In this document: positions 26,645 to 36,100 of the stretch, piece by piece
Layout: the number at the start of each line of letters is the position of its first letter
How positions within the stretch are numbered: position 1 is the stretch's first letter
DNA from: Candidatus Poseidoniaceae archaeon
Lineage (GTDB): Archaea > Thermoplasmatota > Poseidoniia > Poseidoniales > Poseidoniaceae
Reading direction: 5' to 3'
Assembly (NCBI GenBank): GCA_016777125.1
Contig: JADHSC010000001.1
Location: 109,234 to 173,233, forward strand
DNA: 64,000 nt
The notes under the pieces: model-generated
What the model was told of the DNA's origin: nothing
Seen by the model: the letters and a program-made list of their open reading frames with translations, nothing else
Database searches by the model: none
Translations under genes and position numbers: made by a program

Positions 26645-27621
26645 TCAGAAGCCTCCAAAATCTGATTGAGTGAACGCTTTGCTAGCACCTTGACCATAGC
26701 CTTCCTGTATCGTGGAGGAAGCGTCGTGTTGTTCACTGGCTTGATGGATTTCATTACCGCTTCAGACAAAGACTTGATCTGATTTGAGTTAAATTCGCCA
26801 GAAAGTTCCGCAACTTGTTCTAAATGGAGGCGAGGGATTGATTCGAGCGCTGTGGAGGCAACTCGGAGGGTTGAACCATCACCTGGAATCCATGCTGCAG
26901 AGATTCCTGCTTCAGGGAAGTCCCATGATTCACGTACACGCAATTTATGGTAAGATCCTACTCTTGAAGAAACGTTCTCTGGGAAGGTTACCTTGAGCAC
27001 AAATTCGCCCTCTTCAAGCACATTTCTTGTAATTCCATCAAGTTGGAAAAACTCTTCAGCAGGTATTTCTCGAGATCCGCTAGGGCCAATAAGGTGAATG
27101 ATTCCTTCGAGAACCATCAATGAAGGAGCGAGATCTCCTTGATAGGTGGCAACACAGAGAGTATTCTGATTTGGAATAACTCTGCAATCAGACCCGGTAC
27201 CGCAATCTTCCTTGTGGCACCAATCGATTGAACGACGCCAATCTTCACTTTGATTGAACCAGAAACAACGGGTATCAACACAAAGATTTCCTCCAAGGGT
27301 AGCGTTGTTACGAATCAAGGAAGAAGCGACTTTGGCTGCTGCTTCTGAGAGAAGTGGATGGACATCATCCGATTCAGTGATCGCATTAAGGCGAGCCATT
27401 GCTCCGATTTCAGTCATTGAAATGGTATCTGTTCCGGAAATCTTGGCAAGGGAGATGACGTGCTTTTTCACATTGATGTGCCATTTGTAATTTGGAAGCA
27501 AGTCCGTGCCACCAGCAACCCAATCAAAGGATTCCCCGAGTTCCATAAATGATGAAGCCATCTTACAAGCTTCTTCTATAGATTTTGGATGGTGGAGTTC
27601 AAACGGAGGCATAAGCATCAT
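26641..27621 (-). CDS. Mo-hydroxylase FAD-binding subunit with extra Fe-S loop
   Basis: A 326-residue CoxM/HcrB-type subunit of the xanthine dehydrogenase family. FAD-binding motifs are VAGGTDLLPNYK (residues about 35-46) and NATLGGNLCVDTR. Directly after the second motif is an insertion with six cysteines in about 50 residues (NLC, TRC, DWC, EDC, SDC, TLC) before GDLAPSLMVL. This matches the loop that carries an additional [4Fe-4S] cluster in 4-hydroxybenzoyl-CoA reductase beta subunits. It overlaps the large-subunit gene by 4 bp and the surface-protein gene by 4 bp. The substrate of the enzyme is not determined by this. Confidence 0.82.
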   Translation of the reverse strand: MMLMPPFELHHPKSIEEACKMASSFMELGESFDWVAGGTDLLPNYKWHINVKKHVISLAKISGTDTISMTEIGAMARLNAITESDDVHPLLSEAAAKVASSLIRNNATLGGNLCVDTRCFWFNQSEDWRRSIDWCHKEDCGTGSDCRVIPNQNTLCVATYQGDLAPSLMVLEGIIHLIGPSGSREIPAEEFFQLDGITRNVLEEGEFVLKVTFPENVSSRVGSYHKLRVRESWDFPEAGISAAWIPGDGSTLRVASTALESIPRLHLEQVAELSGEFNSNQIKSLSEAVMKSIKPVNNTTLPPRYRKAMVKVLAKRSLNQILEASE

Positions 27622-30422
27622 TGTTCACCTCCCATCTGGCGTTGTTCTTGCTTGAGCCATGCTTTTCCAGCCAAGCCAAGTTCTGCAAGTTGTTCAGGAT
27701 TTGGTTCAACGGCAGTCCTCCATCCTTCGACTTGATCTTCCATCGGCCTTTCAGGGTCGAAACCAAACAGGACACCGTTGACATATGCAGACGTGTCTTC
27801 GCTTCTTTGTCGCTTTTTGTCGCGTGCTTTGTGTTCATTTCCACGTTCGACCAATGTTGCTTGGAGAGGTCCATGGGTTAAACGTGGTGCAGGTAAATCG
27901 GTTGAGTCAATACCATCCAATGATTTTGTCTTGGCAGAAACAGCTTTCCAGACAACATCTGGAGTAAGTGGCAATTCTCTGATACGAACTCCTATTGCAT
28001 CATAGACCGCATTCACAACTGCAGGAAGAATCGGCAATAGTGGCCCTTCTCCTGCTTCCTTTGCCCCAAATGGCCCTTCTGGATCAGATGATTCCACGAT
28101 AATCGGCGTTACGTTCGGCATTTCGTGAATAGATGGAATCTTGTATTCCAAGAGATTTGGATTTTGCAGATGGCCAGTTCGACCGTAAACCATCTTTTCA
28201 GACAGAACTTGCCCGAGACCCATGTGGCAGGAGCCAATAATCTGTCCTTCAACTGCAAGAGGGTTGAGGGCTTTTCCACAATCGTGTGCAGCCCATACAT
28301 CCGTACAAGAAATAAGACCTGTCTCAACATCTACATCGACTTCAGCAACATACGCAGAGAATGAATAAGCAGGAGCCAGTCCAGCAGCTGCACCTTTGTG
28401 AACACCACCCATTGGAGGTGAGCGATATGCACCACTTGCAATTAACGAGCCTTTATCTTCCTGGGCTTTGTGGAGAGCTTCAAGATATGAAACGCCGACG
28501 GCGGGGTCGTGTTTGTAGTAGATTCTTCGATCATTTAAGACCAAAACGTCAGGATGGTATCCAATCATTTCCCAAGCAGCGTTAAGCAACTTTTCTCGAA
28601 TGTCTAGTGCTGCTCTTATGGCCGCATTTGCATTCATGAACGTCACTCTGCTTGAATAGGAACCCAAATCGACAGGGCTTGTATCGCTTTCATGAGAACG
28701 AACGTGAATCATTTCGATTGGAAGGGCTAACACTTCTGACACAACTTGTGCGACAGCAGTGGTAGAACCTTGTCCGATATCTGCAGCACCGGTATGGACA
28801 GTTACACCTCCATCCATGTCGATTTGCATGTGAACGGTTGCATGAGGGAATCTGTTTGGATCCCAATGGATTGGTAATCCCGAACCAGAGATGAAGAAAC
28901 CACAACCGATTCCAATTCCTTTTCCGAGCGGCATTTGTCTAAATTTCTGGTCCCAATTTGAGCCTTTACGTACGCGTTCAAGTGCTTCTCGCATCCCGTT
29001 GGATGTGATGCGGAATCCAGAAATTGTTCGGCTATGAGGTGGCAAGAGATTGGCAAGTCGCAAATCGATCGGATCGACCTCAAGTTGTTCGGCCATTTCA
29101 TCAAGCCCAACTTCAACAGCACATCTCGTGTTTACAGCACCATGCCCACGCATTGCTCCACTTGCTGGTTTGTTGGTCCAAACCCGAGCACCTGTGTAAT
29201 GGAAAGAACCGAGTTCGTATGGCGCGGTTGCAAGGACACCATTGTAGTATGATGTTACGTGTCCGAAGGATGCAAATCCTCCGCCATCGATGAGAGCATC
29301 GATATCAAAACCGGAAATTCTCGCATCTTCATCTGCAGTCATCTTGACTTCAATATGACTTGGATGACGGCCCCGATTTATCCAATAGACTTCTTCTCTG
29401 CTGAAATTGATACGGACAGGACGACCTGCCTTACGTGCAAGAATCGCAGCACACATCTCGTGAGGGAATGGATCCGATTTTCCACCGAAACCACCACCAA
29501 CAAAGGTTCGTATGACGTTGATTTGGTGCATTGGAACTTCGAGTACAGTCGACAAGGCACGATGTGCATAGTGTGGAACTTGTTGAGGCGTGTATAATTG
29601 CAGACGTCCGTTTGGATCCCAGTGTGCTACAACTGCATGCGGTTCGGTAAAGCCGTGATGGACACCTTCCATTCTCCACTTTCCATGCGATGACGCAGAT
29701 GGTTCTTCAACCAGCGAACGGTCTCCGAATTCTTGGAATACACGCTTCTGAACATTTGTCTTTCCAACGTGATACTTGCCACGCCAGTGAATTGGTTCGT
29801 CTTGATCTTCCAAGCCTTTCTTTGGATCGAAGACTGGTTCGAGCACTTCCCATTCGATTTCAAAGAGATTCAGCGCTTCCATTGCAGTTGCTTCGTCTAT
29901 TGCAGCAACGCATGCGACGAGATCTCCAACGTGTCGAACTTTCTCAACTGCCATTGCATGCTCGTCTTTTGTTACGGGTAGAACACCGAATGTATTCGGT
30001 GCATCTTGGCCTGTTGCGACTGCGAGAACGCCAGGTAATGCTTCAACCTTGGAGGTATCAATGGATTTGATTTTTGCATAATGATGAGGTGAGCGTAGTA
30101 TCTTTCCAATAATTTCGTTTGGTAAACGTACATCGTCGCCATACCATGCTTGTCCTGTTACTTTAGCGTGCGAATCAACCAACGCACGCGGTTTCCCGAC
30201 CGAGGTGCCAGTTCGATATCTGTCGTGGATGTGTGAACCAGCAGGTTGTGGCTCGTTGCCCCCGACAGATTCTGGTATCCAATCGAGATCACGGGGCGCC
30301 ATGTTTGGATGTGAACCGCCTGAACCTGGAGGAGGAAACTTTTGTTTCCCAGCCACACGCTTCCCATCTTTTCGAGTGGTTCCACGTGAAGCCCCTGGTT
30401 GCTGTCGATATCCACCAGACAT
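27618..30422 (-). CDS. Mo-hydroxylase large (molybdopterin) subunit
   Basis: A 934-residue catalytic subunit of the xanthine dehydrogenase/4-hydroxybenzoyl-CoA reductase family. An unusual hydrophilic N-terminal extension of about 70 residues precedes the normal family start (VGKPRALVDSHAKVTG). Cofactor motifs: RTFVGGGFGGKSDPF, SGAMRGHGAVNTR, GAADIGQGSTTAVAQ, and the catalytic Glu in FGAKEAGEGPLLPILPA near the C-terminus. The track start overlaps the small-subunit gene. ATGs at 30437 and 30422 are both possible; GAGATGATC just before 30422 resembles an archaeal SD. Genes run small-large-FAD. MocA and XdhC at 40-42 kb would supply its MCD cofactor. Confidence 0.88.
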   Translation of the reverse strand: MSGGYRQQPGASRGTTRKDGKRVAGKQKFPPPGSGGSHPNMAPRDLDWIPESVGGNEPQPAGSHIHDRYRTGTSVGKPRALVDSHAKVTGQAWYGDDVRLPNEIIGKILRSPHHYAKIKSIDTSKVEALPGVLAVATGQDAPNTFGVLPVTKDEHAMAVEKVRHVGDLVACVAAIDEATAMEALNLFEIEWEVLEPVFDPKKGLEDQDEPIHWRGKYHVGKTNVQKRVFQEFGDRSLVEEPSASSHGKWRMEGVHHGFTEPHAVVAHWDPNGRLQLYTPQQVPHYAHRALSTVLEVPMHQINVIRTFVGGGFGGKSDPFPHEMCAAILARKAGRPVRINFSREEVYWINRGRHPSHIEVKMTADEDARISGFDIDALIDGGGFASFGHVTSYYNGVLATAPYELGSFHYTGARVWTNKPASGAMRGHGAVNTRCAVEVGLDEMAEQLEVDPIDLRLANLLPPHSRTISGFRITSNGMREALERVRKGSNWDQKFRQMPLGKGIGIGCGFFISGSGLPIHWDPNRFPHATVHMQIDMDGGVTVHTGAADIGQGSTTAVAQVVSEVLALPIEMIHVRSHESDTSPVDLGSYSSRVTFMNANAAIRAALDIREKLLNAAWEMIGYHPDVLVLNDRRIYYKHDPAVGVSYLEALHKAQEDKGSLIASGAYRSPPMGGVHKGAAAGLAPAYSFSAYVAEVDVDVETGLISCTDVWAAHDCGKALNPLAVEGQIIGSCHMGLGQVLSEKMVYGRTGHLQNPNLLEYKIPSIHEMPNVTPIIVESSDPEGPFGAKEAGEGPLLPILPAVVNAVYDAIGVRIRELPLTPDVVWKAVSAKTKSLDGIDSTDLPAPRLTHGPLQATLVERGNEHKARDKKRQRSEDTSAYVNGVLFGFDPERPMEDQVEGWRTAVEPNPEQLAELGLAGKAWLKQEQRQMGGEQ

Positions 30423-30426
30423 GAGA

Positions 30427-31029
30427 TCATCTCGCATGGCCCGGTGGCATCGATGGCTGGTCTGGCCCTTCAGGGTGAGGATTTGGATGAGGATTGCTTG
30501 CAGGTGTTGGAGCAGGGGCATCTCCTCGCTTAATTTCCGCTGCAGCTTCTATTGAATCGATAATTTGTTGATATCCAGTACATCTGCACAGATTTCCGTC
30601 AATTGCACAAGAAATTTCTTCTCGGGTGGGTTCTGGATTTGAATCGAGTAAGGCTTCAGCAGCCATGAGGAAACCGGGTGTGCAGAAACCGCATTGAGAG
30701 CCACCATGTGTTGCGAAGCAGGTTTGAATCGGTGCCAAATGCGCCCCTTCAGAAAGTCCTTCAACTGTTGTAATTTCATCGCCTTCAACTTGACCCGCAA
30801 GACAGAGGCAAGAAAGACGAGGTTCACCATTGACCAAAACTGTACAACAGCCACAGGTCCCAAGATCACATCCACGCTTAACGCCAAGCATGCCTACTTC
30901 ATCTCGTAAAACGTCGAGCAGAATAGCGTTTGAAGGTGCGAGAGCTTGTACAGCATGACCGTTAACATTCGCAGACCATACTTTCTTGGGTGTTGTTGGT
31001 ATCATTGATACGTGTGCTTCTCCAACCAT
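30427..31029 (-). CDS. Mo-hydroxylase small subunit, two [2Fe-2S] clusters
   Basis: A 200-residue CoxS/HcrC-type subunit. The plant-type ferredoxin cluster is bound by KRGCDLGTCGCCTVLVNG and, further on, SCLCLAG. The second, C-terminal cluster is bound by SQCGFCTPGFLMAA and DGNLCRCTGYQQI. All eight expected cysteines are visible. An odd Pro/His/Asn-rich tail of about 30 residues (TPASNPHPNPHPEGPDQP) follows. It is the first gene of the Mo-hydroxylase operon, and its stop lies within a few bases of the large-subunit start. It transfers electrons from the Mo site to the FAD subunit. Confidence 0.92.
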   Translation of the reverse strand: MVGEAHVSMIPTTPKKVWSANVNGHAVQALAPSNAILLDVLRDEVGMLGVKRGCDLGTCGCCTVLVNGEPRLSCLCLAGQVEGDEITTVEGLSEGAHLAPIQTCFATHGGSQCGFCTPGFLMAAEALLDSNPEPTREEISCAIDGNLCRCTGYQQIIDSIEAAAEIKRGDAPAPTPASNPHPNPHPEGPDQPSMPPGHAR

Positions 31030-31083
31030 ATGACTCGCCCAACCTTACCTAATCAAATCCGCATATCAATATAGGGTTCGCAA

Positions 31084-32988
31084 TTACTGCTCATCAACCG
31101 TATCTTCATCCCGGGATGATGCTGCGATTCCTAGGCCAATGATGGCCATTGTTCCAATTACACCAACTGCTGGAAGACCTTCGCTTTCTTCATCTGTGAT
31201 GGCATCAGTATTTGCATTCATAATCATTACCTCAGCAGTCACAAGAGGTGTCGAGGAAGACTGGCCTCCAGATTCATTGTATTGAATTCCGCGTAGAGAA
31301 ATAGTATGATTGCCCATCACATCTGTTCCTGGAAGATGTTTCAACTGATGGACGATATCGATCAAGTAAAGTTCACCTGATGGATTTCCTTTATCGAAAC
31401 CGTGAATGTTTGACCAATCGTCGCGAAGGTGATTGCTTCTCCATTGAACTGTCTCGATATCCCCGACAACATCAAAGGAAACTGAATCGCCACGATCAAG
31501 ATGGATCCTATTATCCATTCCGGCTGTTGTCGAGACAACTACGGAGATTGATGTGTCGAATTCATAATCTTCCTGTGCTGCTTCAAGAACGGCGTCAAGA
31601 GCTCGTACTTCACCGTGCCCATACACATTGTTTTGACGATTCTTAGGAATTAAATCTTCAGCGCATGGCTCGTTAGCAAGCATGTAAGCACATTGACGAT
31701 AGGTTGCTGTTTCTTGCATAATATTTCGAATATCGAAAGGAGATAGATCTGGATTTGCTTGTAGCATGAGTGCTGCGACACCCGCTGCACCTGGGGTTGC
31801 CATCGATGTACCAGACATGTCTGTGTATTGATCTCCTGTATTGAAGGCGACCGACATAACGTTGCTTCCAACATAGGCAATGTTTGGTTTTACACGTCCT
31901 TCTTCGGTTGGACCTTGGCTTGAGTAGACTGCAATGGCTGAATTCTTGTCAAGCGCACCAACTGTAATTGCATCTTCAGCCGAACCGGGTGTACCGATTT
32001 GAGCAGATACACCGTTGTTACCTGCTGCGATGAACAATGCAATTCCAGCACGTACCATTTCGTTCGCGTATCGGTTTACACTGTCTTCCTCGGAAGAAGT
32101 CCATTCGATTGCACCTGGCCCACCTAAACTCATCGAAGCAGCGCGGATATTGTATTCATATCGCTTTTCGACTGTCCACTCCATCCCAGCCATGACTGTT
32201 GCGAAACTTCCCGAACCACCTGCATCAAGCACCTTCACGCCGACGAGAGAAGCTTGTGGAGCCATTCCAATGTGCTCGTATGTGGGAGCACCGGTTCCAG
32301 CGGTTGTTCCAGCGCAATGAGAACCATGCCCCTGATCGTCATAAGCGAATACTTCGGTCCCATTTGTTAAAGAAGGATTGTTCACAGGATCGTAGAATCC
32401 GATGACCTTCGGATCATGGGTTAATGGATCATCATCATGATCATCAAGGCTGGAGTGATTTCCATCAATCCCAGTATCAATGATAGCAACTGTACTACCT
32501 GCACCGTCGTATCCTGTATCTTGCCAGACTGTATCGACGCCGTGAAGAACGGCCGCATCTCCATTTGTTACCTCAAGAATTCCGTCGAGTTCAAGCATAA
32601 CAACTCCTGGAAGTCGAGATGCTGTTAGAATATCGCCAACAGGCACTCTGCCTGCCAAAGCATCAATCCCTTCAAGAGTCCATTGGTGTTGGAAATTCAC
32701 CTGTTCCGCAAGCATCTGGATCTCTTCATCACCGGGTGTATGGTCAAAGTCGATAATCAGTGGAAGTGTTTTCTCTGCATCAAGGAAATATGGGTTCTTT
32801 TGATGAACTTCAATCATATCTCCAATGCCGTTCCCGTCTCTATCGACAGTGGTATCGACCCACCATCCTTCTTCTTGAGGCTCTGAGGCTGTATCTTCAA
32901 CAGATAAGGTTGCAAGAACTGTGGGAAGTAAAAACATGGTCATACACGCTAAAATCAAGGTTGAACGTGCTCCGCTCTTTCGGCTCAT
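31084..32988 (-). CDS. Secreted subtilisin-like serine protease (S8) with C-terminal anchor
   Basis: A 634-residue protein with a signal peptide (LILACMTMFLLPTVLA), then a propeptide region, and a subtilase catalytic domain with Asp in VAIIDTGIDGNHSS, His in DDQGHGSHCAGTTAG, the oxyanion Asn in FIAAGNNG, and Ser in MSGTSMATPGAAGVAAL. A beta-rich domain follows, and a final hydrophobic helix (VGVIGTMAIIGLGIAASS) before an acidic end. This fits an extracellular, cell-attached endopeptidase, as used by Marine Group II for protein degradation. It is divergent from the giant membrane protein gene. Confidence 0.92.
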   Translation of the reverse strand: MSRKSGARSTLILACMTMFLLPTVLATLSVEDTASEPQEEGWWVDTTVDRDGNGIGDMIEVHQKNPYFLDAEKTLPLIIDFDHTPGDEEIQMLAEQVNFQHQWTLEGIDALAGRVPVGDILTASRLPGVVMLELDGILEVTNGDAAVLHGVDTVWQDTGYDGAGSTVAIIDTGIDGNHSSLDDHDDDPLTHDPKVIGFYDPVNNPSLTNGTEVFAYDDQGHGSHCAGTTAGTGAPTYEHIGMAPQASLVGVKVLDAGGSGSFATVMAGMEWTVEKRYEYNIRAASMSLGGPGAIEWTSSEEDSVNRYANEMVRAGIALFIAAGNNGVSAQIGTPGSAEDAITVGALDKNSAIAVYSSQGPTEEGRVKPNIAYVGSNVMSVAFNTGDQYTDMSGTSMATPGAAGVAALMLQANPDLSPFDIRNIMQETATYRQCAYMLANEPCAEDLIPKNRQNNVYGHGEVRALDAVLEAAQEDYEFDTSISVVVSTTAGMDNRIHLDRGDSVSFDVVGDIETVQWRSNHLRDDWSNIHGFDKGNPSGELYLIDIVHQLKHLPGTDVMGNHTISLRGIQYNESGGQSSSTPLVTAEVMIMNANTDAITDEESEGLPAVGVIGTMAIIGLGIAASSRDEDTVDEQ

Positions 32989-33065
32989 ACACTATCCAAT
33001 CGATACTATTGTTTGAACTCTTTCAATTGGAGCGTAAGTTTTCCCCATGGAATCCTAACTATCGG

Positions 33066-33079
33066 GCCCTGTGCAGGGC
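33066..33079. promoter_or_regulatory. Perfect 6+6 palindrome in divergent promoter region
   Basis: GCCCTG-TG-CAGGGC lies between the divergent subtilase and giant membrane-protein genes, 41 bp before the preferred ATG (33121). It could be a regulator-binding site or chance. It is unusually GC-rich for the surrounding sequence. Confidence 0.3.
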
Positions 33080-33120
33080 ATATGCTTAAGAATCCGATGA
33101 AGTATTTCTTCTCGATTAAG

Positions 33121-36100
33121 ATGCCAGCTCCAGTACGTGCTCCCAAGAAAACAATTTCCATTGCAAATGATGCAATCTTTGCAAGCAATGAAATTCAACC
33201 TAGTGCACCAATCGTTGTTCGACCGCCTGGTTCAAGTGATACGGGCCAATTCCTTGAACGGTTCACTGAGGTGATTATGTTTGGAGTCGCCATGCTTGCG
33301 ATATGGATTGGGTTACTGAGTATCGCATTCGCTGAAGATGTTGGTGAAGAGAAGTTCCTCATCCTCTTTATTGGAGGATTGCTTTCGTCAGCAATTGCAT
33401 TGCTTATGGTTGAATTACAAGCTAAAAAGAACGATAATCATCTGATGATTTCCCAAAATTATCTTCTTGGTTTATCCTTTTTCTTCATGGCAGTTGGATT
33501 GTTATGGGGTGTTCGTTACCTTGCAGGATACGTGATAATGGAGTCCCCTTGGAGTTCCCAATTTCATTACTTAGGCGAAGATGTTGACGGCGTTTTCATG
33601 GCAAAAGGTGAATTGATCTATGCCCAAGCAATTGGAGCAGCACTCATGTGCTTCGGACATCAACGTATACTGAAGAGGTACAAAGGAGAAACTTCCTTTG
33701 GCTGGGCTGTTGCAGCCTATATTCCACTTGCCCTTTTACTCGTCGGAGTAGGAACCTGGATTGAATGGGCTGATTATGAGGTCTCCTATCCATTAGGAAC
33801 TGCAATAGTGGGTCTCTCCGGTCTTTCGATGTATACGGCTCTTCAATCGAACAAAGCGATTAATTTTGGTGTTGTAAGCGTTGTCTCTGGATTGATTCCA
33901 ATTGTGTACGAACTTCTCAATGAAAATGCAGGAGATGATGGAGCAGGTGGTGCTTTGTCACTTCTTGTCTTCATCATTATCATACAAGGGACACTCGCGA
34001 GCAGTGAGAAACTAAAGCGTGAACTTGTAGAGAAAATGTCCTTTATTCTCATCGGTGAAGTGATTGTTGCAATGCTCATTGCGAACTTGAATGACTACAA
34101 TCTTATCTTGGGCCCAATCAAATCTACGAGTACAGAATGGGGCAGTGAACTCCAAACAGTATTTACTCTCCCAGTCGTTCTTTGGCTCACTCTGCTTTTG
34201 GCGTATTTCCCTGCAGCCCAAAAGAATCGAATTCCTGCAATGCCGATTGGGCTTGCTTTCGCTTTGTGGACACTGGACGGAGACCAAGCGATTATGCCCT
34301 GGTGCGTTGCATTGGTGATGATCTCCTACATGTTATTCGCAGCAGAAGCAACCCGGAAGTGGGTTGCAAACCTCACAATTTCTGCACTCTCATTCTCCTA
34401 TCTGTTTGGAGATGTCATTGGAAACAGTATCCAAAACGAAGCAGTCAACGTAACTGTTGCAATCGGCATTGTTGTCATTGCAGAAACTGCCCGTCGCATG
34501 GACAAAATATCAATCTGGAGCAATGTGCAATCCGTTATATTCATTGCACTAAGCAGTACAATTCTTGACTCTCCATATTGGTTTGTTACATGGATCTTTG
34601 TTGGCTATCTCTTATCGATGGTGTATGAGTCCATGCGTAAGGCTCGAAGTGGAGATGATATTGAAAAGAGAAATGCTACTCTAGCCCTTCTTACCTCTCT
34701 TACACTGAGTTCTGGATTACTTTTGTTCGGAAAACTCGACATTCCCGATTCATACAAAACAGATAGTTTGAACGGACTTTCGATTGAATTTATGCTTCTC
34801 GGGTTCATCGTCTACGCATTATTTAATTCGGTTCGAGATGTTGAACTGGACTTTGGAAAATTGTTAGATATCATCGCCATTAATGCAGCAGGAAGCTACT
34901 CCTATGACGCTGAAACAAATGCCTGGTATCTCAAAGACGAGGCTGACAAAGCCACTGAAATGCGATCATATGGCACAATTGCTCGACCATCCCTTGCATT
35001 TGCTCTTCTGGCTATTTCTATCGGAATTAGCACACTTGACCCCGATGTTTTACTCAATTCAAACTATTACATCATAGGGATTTACCTTTTACCAATCTCA
35101 TTACTCATCTATGAAGTCTACAGAATGGATGTTATTTCCTCTGAAAGTCGAGCACTTGGCACGCTCATGCTTTTGGTGATTGCTGGAGCATCTATGCCCC
35201 TGATGAGTGAGGCTCGAATGGACCACACAGATGATTTATTCAAAGCAGGAATTGTATGGGATCTTGTCTTCCTCCTCGCCCCAGTAGCAGTACATTCCAT
35301 CATTACAAAGAGAGGTCTGGACAGAGATGTTCTGAACAGAGGTGCAGATCAAGTTATGCTCGGTGGATTACTCTTTCTAGGAATGCTTGACCAATCTGGA
35401 GGCTTGCTCTTCTTGACCATGTATGGTCTGGTCGCATCGACTGCTTTCAAGTATCGACACCACGTTGTATCATGTATTGCCCCCCTTGCATTAATCTCGA
35501 TGTTTTGGCTTGAAGACCATGGCTTAGCACACCAACTTCTTGACGGTATTCTATCCAATGTAGAACTAGCAACAGAACCAACAGTTCTGTGGTTTAGCGA
35601 AGTTACTGGATTAATCGTAGGAGCCCACATGATGCTCATCTTGTGCTCGAGTATCTATGACATCCGTTCAAGGCTTGTCGCAGATGAGGTTATTGAAAAT
35701 CCATATCCATGGGTTATTCCAGCGATATGGTTCCTCTTTTCGATTGCAGCAGTCTTACCTACTGCATCCTGGCTTCCACTCATTGCCGTCATTTTTGGAA
35801 TCACCAATTCATGGATCCGTGGAGATTTAGCGCTCATTCCGATGTTATCCGTAGCCCTCATCTTCTCCTTCCTCATTGGATTCTCGGATGGACTTTCAGA
35901 TTTCGATGACCATGTATTTGGAAGTTCAATGCTCTGGTCTGGTATTGGTATCTTTGGATTGTGGCTATCAGAACAACGAGGCATTCTACGAATGAACGTC
36001 AAGGAAGGCTCAAATTCCTTTGAAATGGACCTTCCTCTTGAAGCACAACTCAGATTTTTGGCAATGGCATCACTTCTTCTTTCCTTCAACGTGTTTGGCG

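Noticed and set aside
26641-31029. Naming the Mo enzyme as CO dehydrogenase or xanthine dehydrogenase
   Set aside because: The extra cysteine loop favours the 4-hydroxybenzoyl-CoA reductase branch, but the substrate is not fixed by sequence reading, so no specific enzyme name was given.
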